Below are positions 1 through 11,230 of a stretch of 64,000 nt of DNA, piece after piece. How positions within the stretch are numbered: position 1 is the first letter of the stretch; each line of letters opens with the position of its first letter. Made by a program: the position numbers and the translations under genes. Below the pieces are notes generated by a model, which was not told the DNA's origin, did not search any database, and saw only the letters and a list, made by a program, of their open reading frames with translations. The DNA is from Lotus japonicus. Taxonomy: Eukaryota; Streptophyta; Magnoliopsida; Fabales; Fabaceae. The DNA lies in the NCBI RefSeq assembly GCF_012489685.1, contig NC_080042.1, positions 26,541,158 through 26,605,157 on the forward strand, read 5' to 3'.

Positions 1-2
1 TG

Positions 3-2205
3 CGTCAGGTTTTACAAGTGTTGAGAGAGACAAAGCTGTACGCCAACCCTTCTAAGTGTGAATTTTGGCTCGAAGAGGTAAAATTCTTGGGCCATGTGAT
101 CTCTAAAGAAGGTATAGCTGTGGATCCAGCAAAGGTAGAGACGGTATTGTCATGGGAACGGCCAAAGACCGTGACTGAGATCAGGAGTTTTGTCGGTTTG
201 GCGGGATACTATCGTCGCTTCATTGAGAATTTCGCCAAGATCGTTGGACCCTTGACTCAACTTACGAGAAAGGATCAACCTTTTGCATGGACCGAAGCGT
301 GCGAAACTAGCTTTCAGACAATGAAGGAACGTTTGACGACGTCACCTGTACTCGTCTTACCGCAACCAGAGGAACCGTATGAAGTGTACTGTGATGCTTC
401 GCATCAAGGTTTGGGATGTGTGCTGATGCAGCATCGGAAGGTGGTGGCTTATGCTTCACGACAACTGAAGACTCATGAGAAGAACTATCCGACTCATGAC
501 TTAGAACTTGCTGCCATTGTGTTTTCGTTGAAGATCTGGAGACATCACTTATATGGATGCAATTTCACCATATTTAGTGATCACAAGAGCTTGAAGTACT
601 TGTTCGACCAGAAGGAGTTGAACATGAGACAACGACATTGGATGGAGTTTCTCAAGGATTACGATTTTACTTTACATTACCATCCTGGAAAAGCTAATGT
701 TGTTGCTGATGCATTGAGCAGGAAGATGCATATCTCGTCAATGATGGTGAAGGAGCTGCAACTGCTGGAACAATTCCGAGATTTGAGTTTGGACGTAAGA
801 GTATCCGAGGGAGAACTGAGGTTCGGGATGATCAGGATTACCAATGGATTGATGGAAGAAATCCGAGACCAACAGTTACAAGATGAATTTTTACTCGGAA
901 AAAGGAATTTGGTAATTCAGGGTAAGGACCCGGAATTCAAGGTAGGAAGTGACAATATCCTACGGTGTAAGGGTAGAGTTTGCGTACCTAACAACCCTGA
1001 CTTAAGGAGGTTGATAATGGACGAAGGTCACAAAAGTAAGTTGAGCATTCACCCTGGAATGAAAAAGATGCATCAGGACTTGAAGGTGAATTTTTGGTGG
1101 CCAGGAATGAAAAGACAAGTGGCAGAATATGTAGCTGCATGTTTAACCTGTCAAAAGGCGAAGGTGGAACATCAGAAGTCTGCGGGAATGCTACAAAGCT
1201 TGGATGTACCTCAATGGAAATGGGATAGCATATCGATGGATTTTGTCGTGGCATTACCAAGAACTCAAAGAGGATATGATTCGATTTGGGTAGTCGTGGA
1301 TCGATTGACTAAGTCGGCTCATTTCATACCTGTGAGAACTACGTACAACGTGGATAAGCTATCAGAGATTTATATAGCTGAGATTGTGCGACTTCATGGA
1401 GTGCCAACAAGTATCGTTTCCGATAGAGACCCGAAGTTTACTTCACATTTGTGGGGAGCTCTTCATGAGGCTTTGGGAACGAGGCTGAGATTAAGTTCTG
1501 CTTATCATCCACAGACTGATGGGCAAACTGAGAGAACTATCCAATCATTGGAGGATTTGCTACGAGCTTGCGTGTTAGACAACAAGGGCAGTTGGGATAC
1601 CCTATTGCCACTGATTGAATTCACATATAACAACAGTTTTCATACGACCATAGGTATGGCACCGTATGAGGCATTGTATGGCCGCAAGTGTAGAACACCT
1701 TTATGTTGGTATCAAGATGAAGGCTTCTCAGAGTAGACAGAAGAGCTATGCAGATCAAAGGCGCAGAACCCTGGAATTCGAAGAAGGAGATCATGTGTTT
1801 CTGCGAGTTACCCAGACTACAGGAGTTGGTCGAGCAATCAAGTCAAGAAAGCTGACGCCAAAGTTCATTGGACCTTATCAGATTACTCGTCGTGTAGGAC
1901 CGGTAGCTTATCAGATCGCACTACCGCCTTTTCTATCAAACGTTCACGATGTATTCCATGTGTCACAACTGCGGAAGTATATTGCTGATCCGACGCACGT
2001 CATCGAGCTGGATGACATTGAGTTGAAGGATAACTTGTCTTTCGAGACACCGCCAATCAGCATTGGTGACACAAGGATAAAGCAGTTGAGGGGAAAAGAG
2101 ATCGAGTTAGTGAAGGTTATTTGGAACAAGGACACCGGCGATGCGTCGTGGGAGCTGAAGGAAAAGATCAAGGAACAGTATCCAGAACTTTTTACTGACC
2201 CTTAA
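3..2205 (+). pseudogene. pol: chromovirus pol: RT end, RNase H, integrase, chromodomain-like tail
   Basis: The frame is open to the window edge. Numbering from the methionine at 18, residues 1-60 are the end of reverse transcriptase ([11 protein letters not shown], then AGYYRRFI). The Ty3-type RNase H follows ([13 protein letters not shown], residues about 123-135), then a zinc-binding region and the integrase core. The catalytic triad is D408, D469 and E505, a DD35E spacing. The frame ends at a stop at 1736. The reading resumes from about 1718 in another frame, with the [11 protein letters not shown] region, the GPF-like KFIGPYQI motif and a chromodomain-like end (KQLRGKEIELVKVIW ... WELKEKI) that stops at 2205. 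The break follows [10 protein letters not shown] and looks like a deletion of some 20 codons that also shifts the frame, so this copy cannot make intact integrase. Confidence 0.88.
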
Positions 2206-2230
2206 GTTTCGAGGTCGAAACTTTCTTTTT

Positions 2231-2242
2231 GGAGGGTAGTAA
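2231..2242 (+). other. polypurine tract of the chromovirus
   Basis: The purine-rich stretch GGAGGGTAGTAA lies immediately before the TG that opens the 3' LTR. This is the expected place for the plus-strand primer of reverse transcription. Confidence 0.7.
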
Positions 2243-2915
2243 TGTAAGGCCCAAGTTTAACGCTTTGGATAAGTGAATAAAATAAAAGAGTTATTTGATT
2301 AAGATAAATTTGGGAAGGAAAAAGGTTCAGGAAAAGTCCAAGAATTTATCGAAAAACCGAAAGAGTTATAGCACGACTAACATACGCTTAATCCTAGGTC
2401 AAAGGTATTAGTGAATAGTTAATTTACGCTGTAGGACACGATGGAAACTAATTCCAAAAATCCTCAGAGAAATGTTAGAACTTCTCTTTTCTGTCCTTAA
2501 ACAATCATTTCGATGCGAAATCCTGGAAAGTACGAACGTCAAATTCCAATTCTCGGAAGTTTGCCGAAACGGAATCCCTGATAGTTCGAGAAAACCTAAG
2601 ATCGACAGACGATGAAGACTTTTTCTATTCCGAGCTGCAAAAGAAGATTCCACCCGCGTTTTCCTATTTCTCTCATCATTCCTAATCTTTCTTCAGAAGG
2701 AAGTTTTCTCATCCGACGATCACTGCAAAAAGTAGTTTTTCGGGATAATCCGACTTACACCGACTTATGCCGATTTTGGATCTTTTGGTTTAATTCCAAG
2801 AATCCTGTTTTGAGTTCTGGAATTCTGTCGCCAGAACCTATCTTAGAATGCGCAGAGGAACGCGCAGGAAAAATCGGAATCGCAAAAAAATCTTTTTTCC
2901 GCTTTTTCCAAAACC

Positions 2916-2923
2916 TATAAATA
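2916..2923 (+). promoter_or_regulatory. TATA box in the chromovirus LTR
   Basis: TATAAATA lies 674 bases into the LTR and is followed about 70 bases later by a run of GA dinucleotides (2987-3000), as in many plant leaders. It is the best candidate for the U3/R promoter. No transcript evidence is available. Confidence 0.6.
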
Positions 2924-4462
2924 GCTTGAATATTAGATTTTTTCAAAAAAATACCCATTTCCCCTCCCCAAACCCGCGAGCACCTAGAGAGAGAGAGAGA
3001 TCCGGATCTTCGTCGTTTCTTGGCCGTTTGCTTCACCGATCGTCACTAATCGAAGACCTCGAGGTAGGTAAACTATACTCTCCTTCGAATCGTCGTTTCT
3101 GTCCACTTCTCCTACGACTTTCTGAGTTCAAAATTTTGAGGTTTTTGAAAAACTGTTCAAATACGCTGATTTCAGTGTCTAAACTTCTTCCCTGCATGCT
3201 CCTGAGCGTGTTCTGCGGATTAGATTTTGTCGAATGTCGACGAAATGCCGCCGGGATCAATTTCTACCTTAAATACCCATTTTTCGGCAAAGTCGCAACC
3301 TTTACGCTCTAATCTATCGACTTGGCTTAGTGCTAGTAGGATTTGTCGTCATAAACGTCGTTGTGGACGTCCCCATCCAATTTGTTTTTCAAAAATCCAA
3401 TTTTGAAATTTTGGGCTAAAAATAATGACCAAACTACCCCTATATCAGTTTTCGATCCGAAAATTTTTCCGAGCCTAGAACCGTCTTAGTTACGGCTTAT
3501 GTTAACCTAGGAACCAAGTTTGATCGAAGAAAAATCGACCCTCCCGATTAAAGGAAGTGGCCGAGAGCTATATCAAGGGGGGGGAGAATCCGATTTTTCG
3601 AAAACTTGTCTTAACGCGTTAGATTGTCGTACCACGGAGGTAGTAGTGTACCGTGTAACCCTAGGACTCTTTGATTGCTGAGTTTCTGACTCTTGGTGTT
3701 GATTTCTGTGATTTTTGCTTAAGGTTCGTTTGAGGAGATTCCCAGAGATCAAGGAGAAGAGCTTGAAGAACATTTTGAGGAAGAAGCTGGAAGACCCACC
3801 GGTGAGGGCTACTCTCTGAATTACTAGATAATGCTTTAGGTGTCGACAAGTTCGACTTGATTTATGTGTTATGCACTTAATTGCTAAATGTCTGAATTGT
3901 TCTCTGAGGCTTCGGCCGACCTTGTTGAGTAATTGATGCCATGATATTGTGTGCTAAATGATTCACATGCTATGTGCTACATGGTTAACTTAGGATGTGT
4001 TGGAATATGCTGTTTATGCTTTTGACTGAGCTGTTTTATTTATGCTATTCCACTTGTACCTGAGATTCTGAAGAGTGAGGTTTACGGGCAGGTCATGCCA
4101 AATTTTTATGAGATTTTGAGAGAGTTTTAAAAGGACGAACGGAGTTCGGACCTTGTCATGCTCCAATGGATCGAGACCTTCTCAGGGAATTACTTGGGAT
4201 TATGGTAACTTTGAAACTCATAGGGAATACGATAAGACTAAAAAGGAGCTATTTTTACAAAGAAAATTCATAAGATATTAAACAACCTCTAAACCTTTAA
4301 ATAAAGATAACAATCTCGGATGCAAGCTTTGGATTGAAGTTTAGTTTTGGAGAACGAGAAGTGTCGTCGGATCCAAGTGTTGAGAAGATTGCGAGTTCTG
4401 GGTATGTTGATACTCATTCGCTATGGGAGCAGTTTGTTTAGCCATCCAAGGGATGAGCCGAG

Positions 4463-4725
4463 AAGCTTCACGGAGGTGTGAGACCTTGTGAATGCGTGAT
4501 ACTCCACTGAGGCGTGAGACCTTGTGGAAAGCATGGATCTTCACTAAGGCGTGAGACCTCGTGAACAGCATGAAACTTCATTGAAGCGTGAGACTTCGTG
4601 CAAGTGTGTAAATTCACTGAGGCGTGAGACCATGTGAAAGCATAAAACTTCACTGAAGCGTGAGACTTTGTGAAAGTGTGAGACTCCACAGAAGCGTGAG
4701 ACTTCGTGAGAGCATTGATGACTCG
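4463..4725 (+). repeat. minisatellite in the chromovirus LTR
   Basis: About six and a half imperfect copies of a unit of roughly 40 bp are arranged head to tail. Each has a core close to GGCGTGAGACCTTGTGAA and a second half near GCATGAAACTTCACTGA. Copies differ by several substitutions and small indels, so the array is not recent. Confidence 0.75.
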
Positions 4726-5423
4726 AAGAGTTGTCGTGAGTGGTTGCACTCTTTTGTTTATGATTAATTGTATTTTGTCGCAGAATCGACATTTACCTTA
4801 GGGTATTCTTTTAGAGACTTTAAGTTATCTAGAACACGTGGCGACGTGTCGGGTGAGGTCGGAGACGTTGTTTGGCTAATCACTTGCATTCATGCACTCA
4901 TTTTGAGGTTAATACACGGCGTGATACCGGACCTTGGTGGATTCCAAAATGGTCATAAGACCCGGATTTCCATATTTAGGACACTACGGTGGTCCTCAGT
5001 AGCAGACGGAATGGCAGACCTACGGGTTCACTGCTGATCTGACTACTTTTGTGTGGTGTAAGAGACGCCCGAGCGGAATGGTCCCACTTTGGCCGGTGTT
5101 AGGGCTGACTCGATGGTGTCCATCCTTCTTCCGGAATGCATTTTGTTACCCAGCATTGCATTTCATGCAACATACATGCTGACTTAGTTGCTGAGTGTGA
5201 TTGGTAACTGTTTATCCTATTTTTGAGGCATGCTACTTGTTTTTATGGTTCTTTATATTCATTGTGATACATGCAACCCTAGGAAGCTATCCCAAAACTT
5301 ATAAGCCTGAGAGGCGAGTATTTATTATCCTATAATTATATCTGGTTTTATTAATTATATAATTCTTTGGAGTTGACCCTCGCGTCTGCTGTGTGTGTTT
5401 GGGCGGACTACGCCATTTGTCAG

Positions 5424-5905
5424 ATGAGTATGGGGGATTGGTTTACCATGGTCAGCCCCTCGGGGGGGACCAGGTACGAGATGCTTGATCAAGACGACCT
5501 AGGTGCATGGGTGGTCGATCCCGAGGGCCACCGTGCGACCTACACCGGTCGGGTCATGGAGGACCGTGTCGACCGATTTGGACGCTTGACGGAGGGGGTG
5601 ATGAGGAGGCACATAGTGAGCTTCAACCTGCCTCCAGGTTACACTGTGGACCCGGCTTGGGAGGACCTCCACCGCCATCATCCCCTTCGGATGATGAGGA
5701 CCCCTCTGAGGAGGTGCCAGTAGGTGGGGCTTCGACGGAGTCTAGTCCGTCTACTGCTGCTGCTGTCGTCGCGGATCTCGTTCCAGGCCCCGAGCCCGAG
5801 AGGCCAGTGCAGGAGCGCATTAGGGTGGACAGAGAGGGCAGTGTTGAGTATGTCGACTTAGTCGTCCTGGATGTAGATTCAGATGACGACCGCTCTAGCA
5901 TGTAG
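5424..5905 (+). pseudogene. ORF inside the chromovirus LTR, frameshifted
   Basis: I do not recognise this protein. An ATG at 5424, directly preceded by a CAG, opens a frame reading MSMGDWFTMVSPSGG and onward to about residue 80 (FNLPPGYTVDPAWED). At about 5655-5680 the plausible reading moves to another frame that continues as a Pro/Ser then acidic segment (SSPSDDEDPSEE) and ends with DVDSDDDRSSM at 5905. The first frame alone stops at 5723. The total would be about 160 residues. The segment is clearly more GC-rich than the surrounding LTR, which suggests a coding history. There is no signal peptide or membrane segment. One indel separates the two halves; whether it is a mutation or a sequencing error cannot be told here. 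Confidence 0.45.
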
Positions 5906-6389
5906 GATCGAGTGCTAGTGTGGGCTCCTCGGGTAGGGATTAGTGTAGGAGTAGTGTCGATGCTCTGACCGTCATGCTTCAGTTTTGGGGACAGGGTAGT
6001 TTCCTACCGGTAGCTTTTTGTGTGGTTTCCTATGGAGATCACAGAGAGTTGGTTGGATTTAGGGGGTCTTTTCTTAGGCCGCTGGGCCAACTTGTTCTCA
6101 GATTTTGAGGTTTAGTGTTACGGACACAGTATTTTTTTACCTTGGACTGTACATATTGCCTTCGGGCGTTACTCTCTTTCTGTCACCCGTCACTGGAGGT
6201 TACTCGTGACGTGGTTGTATTTAGCGAGGCATGTATATATAGTTGTATAGTAGTTTCTTTTATCTTTTGTTGGGAAGTTTATTGCTTTCTGTCTTTAGTT
6301 ATATTGTCGAAAAAAAAATAATTCACGTTTTTCCGCTTAAGTACTTCTTTTGGTTACTAAAGTGACGCCACCGAAATCGGGGTGTTACA

Positions 6390-6748
6390 TTCACCTTCTT
6401 GTTTCCTTCATGGGTCATCTTCAAGGAATCAAAGATACCCTTCGCATACTCACGATCTGTGATCTTTTGATATTCTTCATAAGAAATAACACTGAGAAGA
6501 ATAGTTCTAGCTTTATGATGCAGTGAGTAAAGCTTCTTCTGCTCTGCAGTCATCTCTGTTCTGGAGATCTTCTTGCCATCGCCATCAACTGGATGCTCAT
6601 AGCCATCCACTATAATATCCCAGAGATCTGCATCAAAGCCCAGAAAAAAGCTTTCAATCTTGTCTTTCCAGTATTCAAATCTTTGCCCATCAAACATAGG
6701 AGGCTTTGCACTGTAGACATCTTTATGCGCTTCAATGGTGGAAGCCAT
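6390..6748 (-). pseudogene. gag: Sirevirus gag, N-terminal 119 residues (element A)
   Basis: The frame starts at the ATG at 6748 and reads through the N-terminal Gag domain found in copia elements ([18 protein letters not shown], then [11 protein letters not shown]). The equivalent region of unit B differs by scattered substitutions, for example KIESFF against RLESFF. The coding sequence is cut after about 119 residues (KMTHEGNKKVN) by the chromovirus LTR. A few nonsense codons of LTR sequence extend the open frame to 6323 but are not part of the gene. The zinc knuckle and everything after it are displaced out of the window. Confidence 0.88.
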
Positions 6749-6809
6749 TTTAGTTTTTCACACCGGCCCTGATCACTGAACACTGTTAGGTGTGGTAATC
6801 AGAACTTGC

Positions 6810-6821
6810 GCTCTACTACCA
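6810..6821 (-). other. primer-binding site, initiator Met-tRNA type (element A)
   Basis: On the minus strand the sequence TGGTAGTAGAGC lies three bases after the LTR end. Units B, C and D have TGGTATCAGAGC, the usual complement of the plant initiator methionine tRNA 3' end, so this copy carries two changes. Confidence 0.75.
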
Positions 6822-6823
6822 AT

Positions 6824-8067
6824 TGAAGGTATGAAAAACGATAGAAAGGGGGGTTTGTATAGCGTTTTAAAACTAAAAACTCGACCCAATTGAGATTTAA
6901 ATAAATCTCTTCAACCACCAAAGATAAAAGTGCTAAGATAAGAGTTAAGGAAAGCACACAAATGATTTTATCCTGGTTCACTTGATAAATCCCTCAAGCT
7001 AATCCAGTCCACCCGTTAAGGTGATTTCTTCCTTCCTAGAATGAAGGCAATCCACTAATCAAAGTATGTTACAACTGCACTTGCTACCTGCAAAGTGACT
7101 AACAATACACTGACTTAGCTATCACAATGATTCACTCACTTAGTCTTCTCTAGGATCCGACCAACCTTGGTCTCCTAAAAGAAAATCAAACAACTGTTTG
7201 AAGGTTTGGGTTTACAAAGAAATGCTTCTTAGAAAGCTAATAGTAAACACAATTAATACAATGTGAAGAAAGAATGCTTTGAGAGAATATTTGATTTCGC
7301 GTGAGCTTCTACAAAGTTTCTTCTGAAAAGCATCTTTCATCTTCAGCCTCTTTATATACTCCAAGGAATTAGGTTTGGAAGTTTGCATGGAATGCTACCG
7401 TTGGAGGGCAGATCTGGGTTTTCCAGGTTCTGCTGTGGCTGAATTAGTTAGGTAAGGTTGTCAGGAATGGTACAATTGCTTTTGTACTTTGGATAGCGAC
7501 ATGAGCTTTATCCTTGTTGACATTTGATCAGAGTGATGCTTCATATTGGAACTTGTGAAGCTTGGTGATCAGAGTCAGAGGGAAGCTTGGATCCTCTGTC
7601 CTTTGTACCTTCTGCTTCTGGACTCAGAGGAGAAGTACTTGGTCTTTAGAGCTAGCTTACTCTTGGACTTCAGAATCTTCACAACTCAGCTTCTGGACTT
7701 TCAGAGCTTCTGATCCTTCAGAGTGTCTTATCCTTCAGAGCGTCTGATCCTTCAGAGCTTCTGATCCTTCAGAGCTTTTGATCCTTCAGAGCTTCTAGTG
7801 AGCTGAATCCATATCAGAGCTTTATGATCTTCAGATCTTCTGAAGCTTGATCTACTGTTCAGATTGAACATAGTACGTGCAAAGCGTTGCAGAGGTTACT
7901 CTTTGAGCATTGTGCTTCTAAATTATGTGAAATAAGACCAGAGTCATGGCCTGTCATTAGAACACTCAGAAAACAACGTTAGAGTACCATAATTGTTCAT
8001 ACATAATAGTTAACATGTAATCATCAAAACATAGAGTTGTACTACTAGATCAAAACTTGATCTTACA
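6824..8067 (-). repeat. 5' LTR of element A (about 1244 bp)
   Basis: On the minus strand it opens TGTAAGATCAAG and closes ACCTTCA, the same ends as the LTRs of B, C and D. A TATA-like AGTATATAAAG lies at about 7350-7361, and an 18-bp tandem array near 7700-7797 expands the Sirevirus motif CTGAAGGATCAGAAG. Sequence right of 8067 is unrelated flank. Confidence 0.85.
7701..7797 (-). repeat. 18-bp tandem repeat in the LTR of element A
   Basis: About five and a half copies of an 18-bp unit close to CAGAGCTTCTGATCCTTC (plus-strand spelling) stand head to tail, with one to three changes per unit. The corresponding part of the LTRs of B, C and D holds only dispersed copies of related words such as CTCTGAAG. 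Confidence 0.75.
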
Positions 8068-8788
8068 GCTACAACACTAGCAAGCAAGTATTTAAGACAC
8101 TCTTGAAGATCTGAAGACAAGAGAATTAATTCCGAGAATACAAGCATTCATTCCAAACTTCTCAAAAGCATTCAAAGGTCCAGCAGAAAATCTTAAGTGT
8201 CAAACACAAGCCATTACTTCTGCAAGTGAAAGAGAAAACCTCGTACCTTAAAAGAGTCAAATGTCTTTATTCTCTTTACAATTTTGTTTGAACTCATAAG
8301 TGATCCAAAGTCAAATCTGAATCCAAACACTTAGAGTTCTAGTGCCATAAATTCTCTACCTCCACTCTTGAAAGAAGAGAAACCCTATAGAGTGATTTAA
8401 ATCTGTGTAAGATTTTGGAGAAGTCCTAAACAATACTTGTTGGAGGAGTCCTGTAGAATACTTGGAGAAGTCCGTGATAATACTTGGAGAAGTCCTATTG
8501 AATACTTGTATTGGAGAAGTCCTTGATACTTGCTAGTGAAAATCTTGGTGGTGGCCAAGTACTGGACGTAGCCCAATCGTTTAGGGTGAACCAGTATAAA
8601 TCTCTGTGTGCTGATCGTTCTGTCTTAATGACTGTTTTACTTCCGCTGCACTGAACAGTTTACGAAAAGTCATACTTAAACGTTTTCACAAAAGAACTTA
8701 TATTCTTTTCATAAACTAAAGCTTTAAAACGTAAATTTCAAGTACACAATTCAAACCCCCCTTTCTTGTGTTACTTATTTGCATCTCA
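8068..8788 (+). repeat. copia-type LTR fragment, 3' end
   Basis: No gene is visible. The right part resembles the R/U5 end of a Sirevirus-like LTR: a GTGAACCAGTATAAATCTCTG stretch like the GTGAACCAGGATAAAATCC of units B-D, then a C-rich run (CAAACCCCCCTTTC), ending at a CA near 8788. Bases 8415-8530 carry five imperfect copies of a unit containing TTGGAGAAGTCC. The left part (8068-8400) has no recognisable feature. No internal element sequence is attached, so this is a solo or truncated LTR. Confidence 0.45.
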
Positions 8789-8865
8789 ATGTTTACTATC
8801 TCTTTAACAGTCACTTATCTGTCATGTACCAAGACAAGGTCTTGTCCAACCCCCTTTACGTTTGA

Positions 8866-9960
8866 TGTAAGACCCGTAATTAGAAAGGGAAATAAACTCG
8901 GTTAATTTCTCGGTTTAGTGCTTTAATGCTTGTTTATGTGATCTTTGGGTGTGTGGCCTTGCGTGATGAATTTCATCTAATGTAAATAATACATTGATTA
9001 TTAATATCGAAGTTATTTTCCAAGCGTTTCATTCTTCGTTCCTCGGAGGATTCTGCTGCACTTCGGAAAACGGTCAAACCGACGCGTTTTCTCCTAGAGC
9101 ACCTTTAGTCATCGAATTATTATTCCAGTGTCAAATAAATATTTTCCTTATCATTATGATAATCTACGCATAATTTCGATAATTTTGACTGTAATATCGA
9201 TATAGGGTCGAGAAACTCACCCGGTAGAGTTTTCGGCTCGAAAACGAGTCGAGTTCGACTCGTAAACGAGCCCATCACGAAATTGGCCATAAAATAACTG
9301 ATCTTAGGGTTGAGTGTTCAGATGTTGAGTGTTGGAGAGGAAGGCTAATTGGATAGGCTCATGAACTAAGACTAAAAAAGGCTAGTAGCATGATGACTTT
9401 GCCAAAAGTAGTGTGCATGAGAAAACGGACCAAAACCACAAGTACAAGCCATCCTTTCACCTCGGGAGTTGTCCATCACCTTGTAATAAGGGCTTCCCAT
9501 CAGATTTCTGAACCAAAGTCAAGGAAATGAGAGGACTTTAGAGAGAAGTGTAGGAGAGAAGTTAGAGAGTGAACATCATCTTCATCTTTTCTTCATCTTT
9601 CTTACCAAAAACTGAACTTGATCTTCATCATATCTAAACACAACCAAGAAATCATCTTTTGTTTTCCACTCCTTCACAAAAGAGTTAGAACTCAAGGTAA
9701 GCTTCATGGTGATGGTTTCTTTTTCCTAAAAGGAGTAATCTTTCCCTACTAAGTTGTTCAAAAGGTTATGTTGGTTTTGTTAATGTTGTTGAGCTTCACC
9801 TTGGCTTTATGGAAATGAAAATGGTTTTGGAAAATGTTGAGATTTTGATGTTAGTACATTTTGAACTTAAGCTTTGAAGAAAGTGCTTTTGTATAAGTTG
9901 TAACCCATGAAAAGAGCTTTCAAACCATGTATTTAGTTTATGGTTACCCATGAAAAGCGC
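8866..9960 (+). repeat. chromovirus-type LTR start, truncated relic
   Basis: The sequence opens TGTAAGACCCGTAATTAG, similar to the TGTAAGGCCC start of the 4.1-kb LTR at 2243, and includes inverted words around CGAGTCGAGTTCGACTCG (9238-9262). No ORF or TATA box of note is seen and no second LTR is present. It passes into Sirevirus ORF3-like sequence near 9960. The assignment rests on the start motif only. Confidence 0.35.
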
Positions 9961-9969
9961 TTTTGTTAA

Positions 9970-11111
9970 TGAAGAGACGCATCTACGTTGATGGTTACCC
10001 GCTATGGTCCAAGAAGCCATTGTGGAGTATCTGAATGGTTTGAAAGATGAAGGTGTTGATGTAGATCTAGAAGTGTTCATCCGCAATCTTCCTGAAACTT
10101 CAAACGCTGAGGCTCCCAGAAAATGGAAGTCTGAAATGGAAACTTTTGAAGGTGATCAGAAGGCAAAGAAGAGGAAGACCAAGAAGGACTCTGCCTCAAC
10201 AGCTTTGACTCAGAATCCTGCTTCAAGATCCACCAGAGGATCTGCAAGGCGTGTAAGTAAATCCACCTCTGCATCTGTTTCGTTTGCACTCACTTCCATT
10301 GATGAAACTCAACCTTTGCCTCCTCCCTCCGCCATCACTACCTCCACTTCTCCTCTGACCGTGCCTCTACCTACTTAACCCATTCACACCACCATCACCA
10401 CAGTAACCACAACCTCCAACCAACAAATTCCTCAACCTTCTAAACCAGATCTCTTAGATCAAATCCTCCGAACCTCTACCGCACCAACTCCACCAATCAT
10501 ACATCTAACTTATCCCAGACTCACTCCAAATGAATCTGACCCATCATAATTCATTCAACCCCATACTGATCCAATTCCTCTCTCTGTTGTATATTCAACA
10601 TAAATTGTTCCCACAACAACCTCAGAACTTTCTGACGTCACCCTCAGAAACTATTCCCCAACCACTTCAAAAGACTTTGTCTTCTCCCAACCTGAGAACC
10701 CAGCAACACAATCATCCTCTGATCCATCTATCCCAAATCAGATGATTGTAGATCTTGCATCTGAACAGCTTCACTCTGAAGCAGAAACCTCTGCTCCAGT
10801 TACCTCTAAAGCTTCCAGCTCCACTCTGAAACGCAGCCCTTCCAACCATGCTCTGGTTCCCTTTAGCTTACCTGAACCTCACAACCTTCTTGAGTTTCTG
10901 AACTGTATGAGTATTGAAGCAAATACCAGGATCCGCAATCTGTATGCGGCCACTGACTCTTGTCCTAACCCGAGACTGGTAAAAACTTAATGGAAAAGCT
11001 TTGAGCGTCGGTTGGGAATGCAACTTGAAGACTTGCTTGCTTATGCTGACTTTGATAAAGATGAAAGAATTAAGAGTGCCAAGGCATGGAAAGTGTTGGT
11101 CAATCTGAAAG
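9970..11111 (+). pseudogene. decayed Sirevirus ORF3 (env-like) fragment
   Basis: The stretch corresponds to the middle and C-terminal part of ORF3 of units B and C. Reading starts in one frame with a YVDGYPLW segment matching NNYPLW of the intact ORF. It continues in another from 10004 (EYLNGLKDEGVDVDLEVFI, matching the VEDLRAQGFEIDLDDFV segment). It then passes a Pro/Ser/Thr-rich low-complexity part full of stops, and ends with LEFLNCMSIEANTRIRNLYA (10889-10950), matching the SECINIFNHEASLRLRNV region. Several frameshifts and stops separate these blocks. It is far more diverged than D, so it is an old copy. The N-terminal half is missing and the end is cut at about 11111. Confidence 0.7.
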
Positions 11112-11230
11112 TGCACAGATATCTCCGGGTTTTAAATATCGAATCCATAGGGATCGTGAGTGAGAATTATGGTTTAAGCTTGAAGTTTGTGAGTTTTGAA
11201 AGCGAGTAAAAATTTAGATTTAGATTTGAT
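11112..11230 (+). repeat. left part of the target of the B/C insertion, unclassified repeat
   Basis: This short AT-rich segment (CGAATCCATAGGGATCGTG near 11140) ends with the target duplication TTGAT and continues after the B/C composite at 34581. It holds no gene. Composition is like the noncoding strand of some gypsy LTRs, but I cannot classify it. Confidence 0.4.

Larger units (their letters stand above)
1..6389 (+). mobile_element. Ty3/gypsy chromovirus (Tekay/Del-like), 3' part
   Basis: This is the right-hand part of a gypsy element whose 5' LTR, gag, protease and most of its reverse transcriptase lie left of the window. Visible in order are the end of RT, RNase H, integrase with a chromodomain-like tail, a polypurine tract and a complete 3' LTR that starts TG and ends CA. 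It is inserted in the gag of a minus-strand Sirevirus: directly after its last base the sequence resumes inside that gag. The five bases after the LTR (TTCAC, 6390-6394) would be the target duplication, but the matching left copy is outside the window. Assignment to the Tekay lineage rests on the C-terminal integrase region and the LTR start TGTAAGGCCC; it is family knowledge, not a database result. Confidence 0.9.
2243..6389 (+). repeat. 3' LTR of the chromovirus (about 4.15 kb)
   Basis: The LTR begins TGTAAGGCCC and ends GGGTGTTACA, with matching terminal TGTAA/TTACA. The left edge is fixed by the polypurine tract and the right edge by the return of Sirevirus gag sequence. Its length is large for a plant gypsy LTR. 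It contains a TATA box with a GA-rich leader, a minisatellite of about 40-bp units, and an ORF in its last kilobase. Stretches not covered by these (about 2243-2900, 3070-4460, 4730-5420 and 5906-6389) show no further gene. The 5' partner LTR is not in the window, so insertion age cannot be read. Confidence 0.85.
6390..8067 (-). mobile_element. Sirevirus (Ty1/copia) element A, 5' end
   Basis: Read on the minus strand this is the beginning of a SIRE/Maximus-like element: 5' LTR (8067-6824), primer-binding site, short leader, then gag from 6748 until the chromovirus insertion at 6389/6390. The rest of the element lies beyond the chromovirus, left of the window. Its gag is close to, but clearly diverged from, those of units B, C and D. 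Confidence 0.88.

Noticed and set aside
2408..3849. Several ORFs of 60-150 codons on both strands of the chromovirus LTR.
   Set aside because: No conserved motif, overlapping in conflicting frames, and no coding-like composition; only the ORF at 5424-5905 stands out.
4463..4725. Regular repeats that could suggest a CRISPR array.
   Set aside because: The units are head to tail without unique spacers, are diverged, and lie in a plant LTR.
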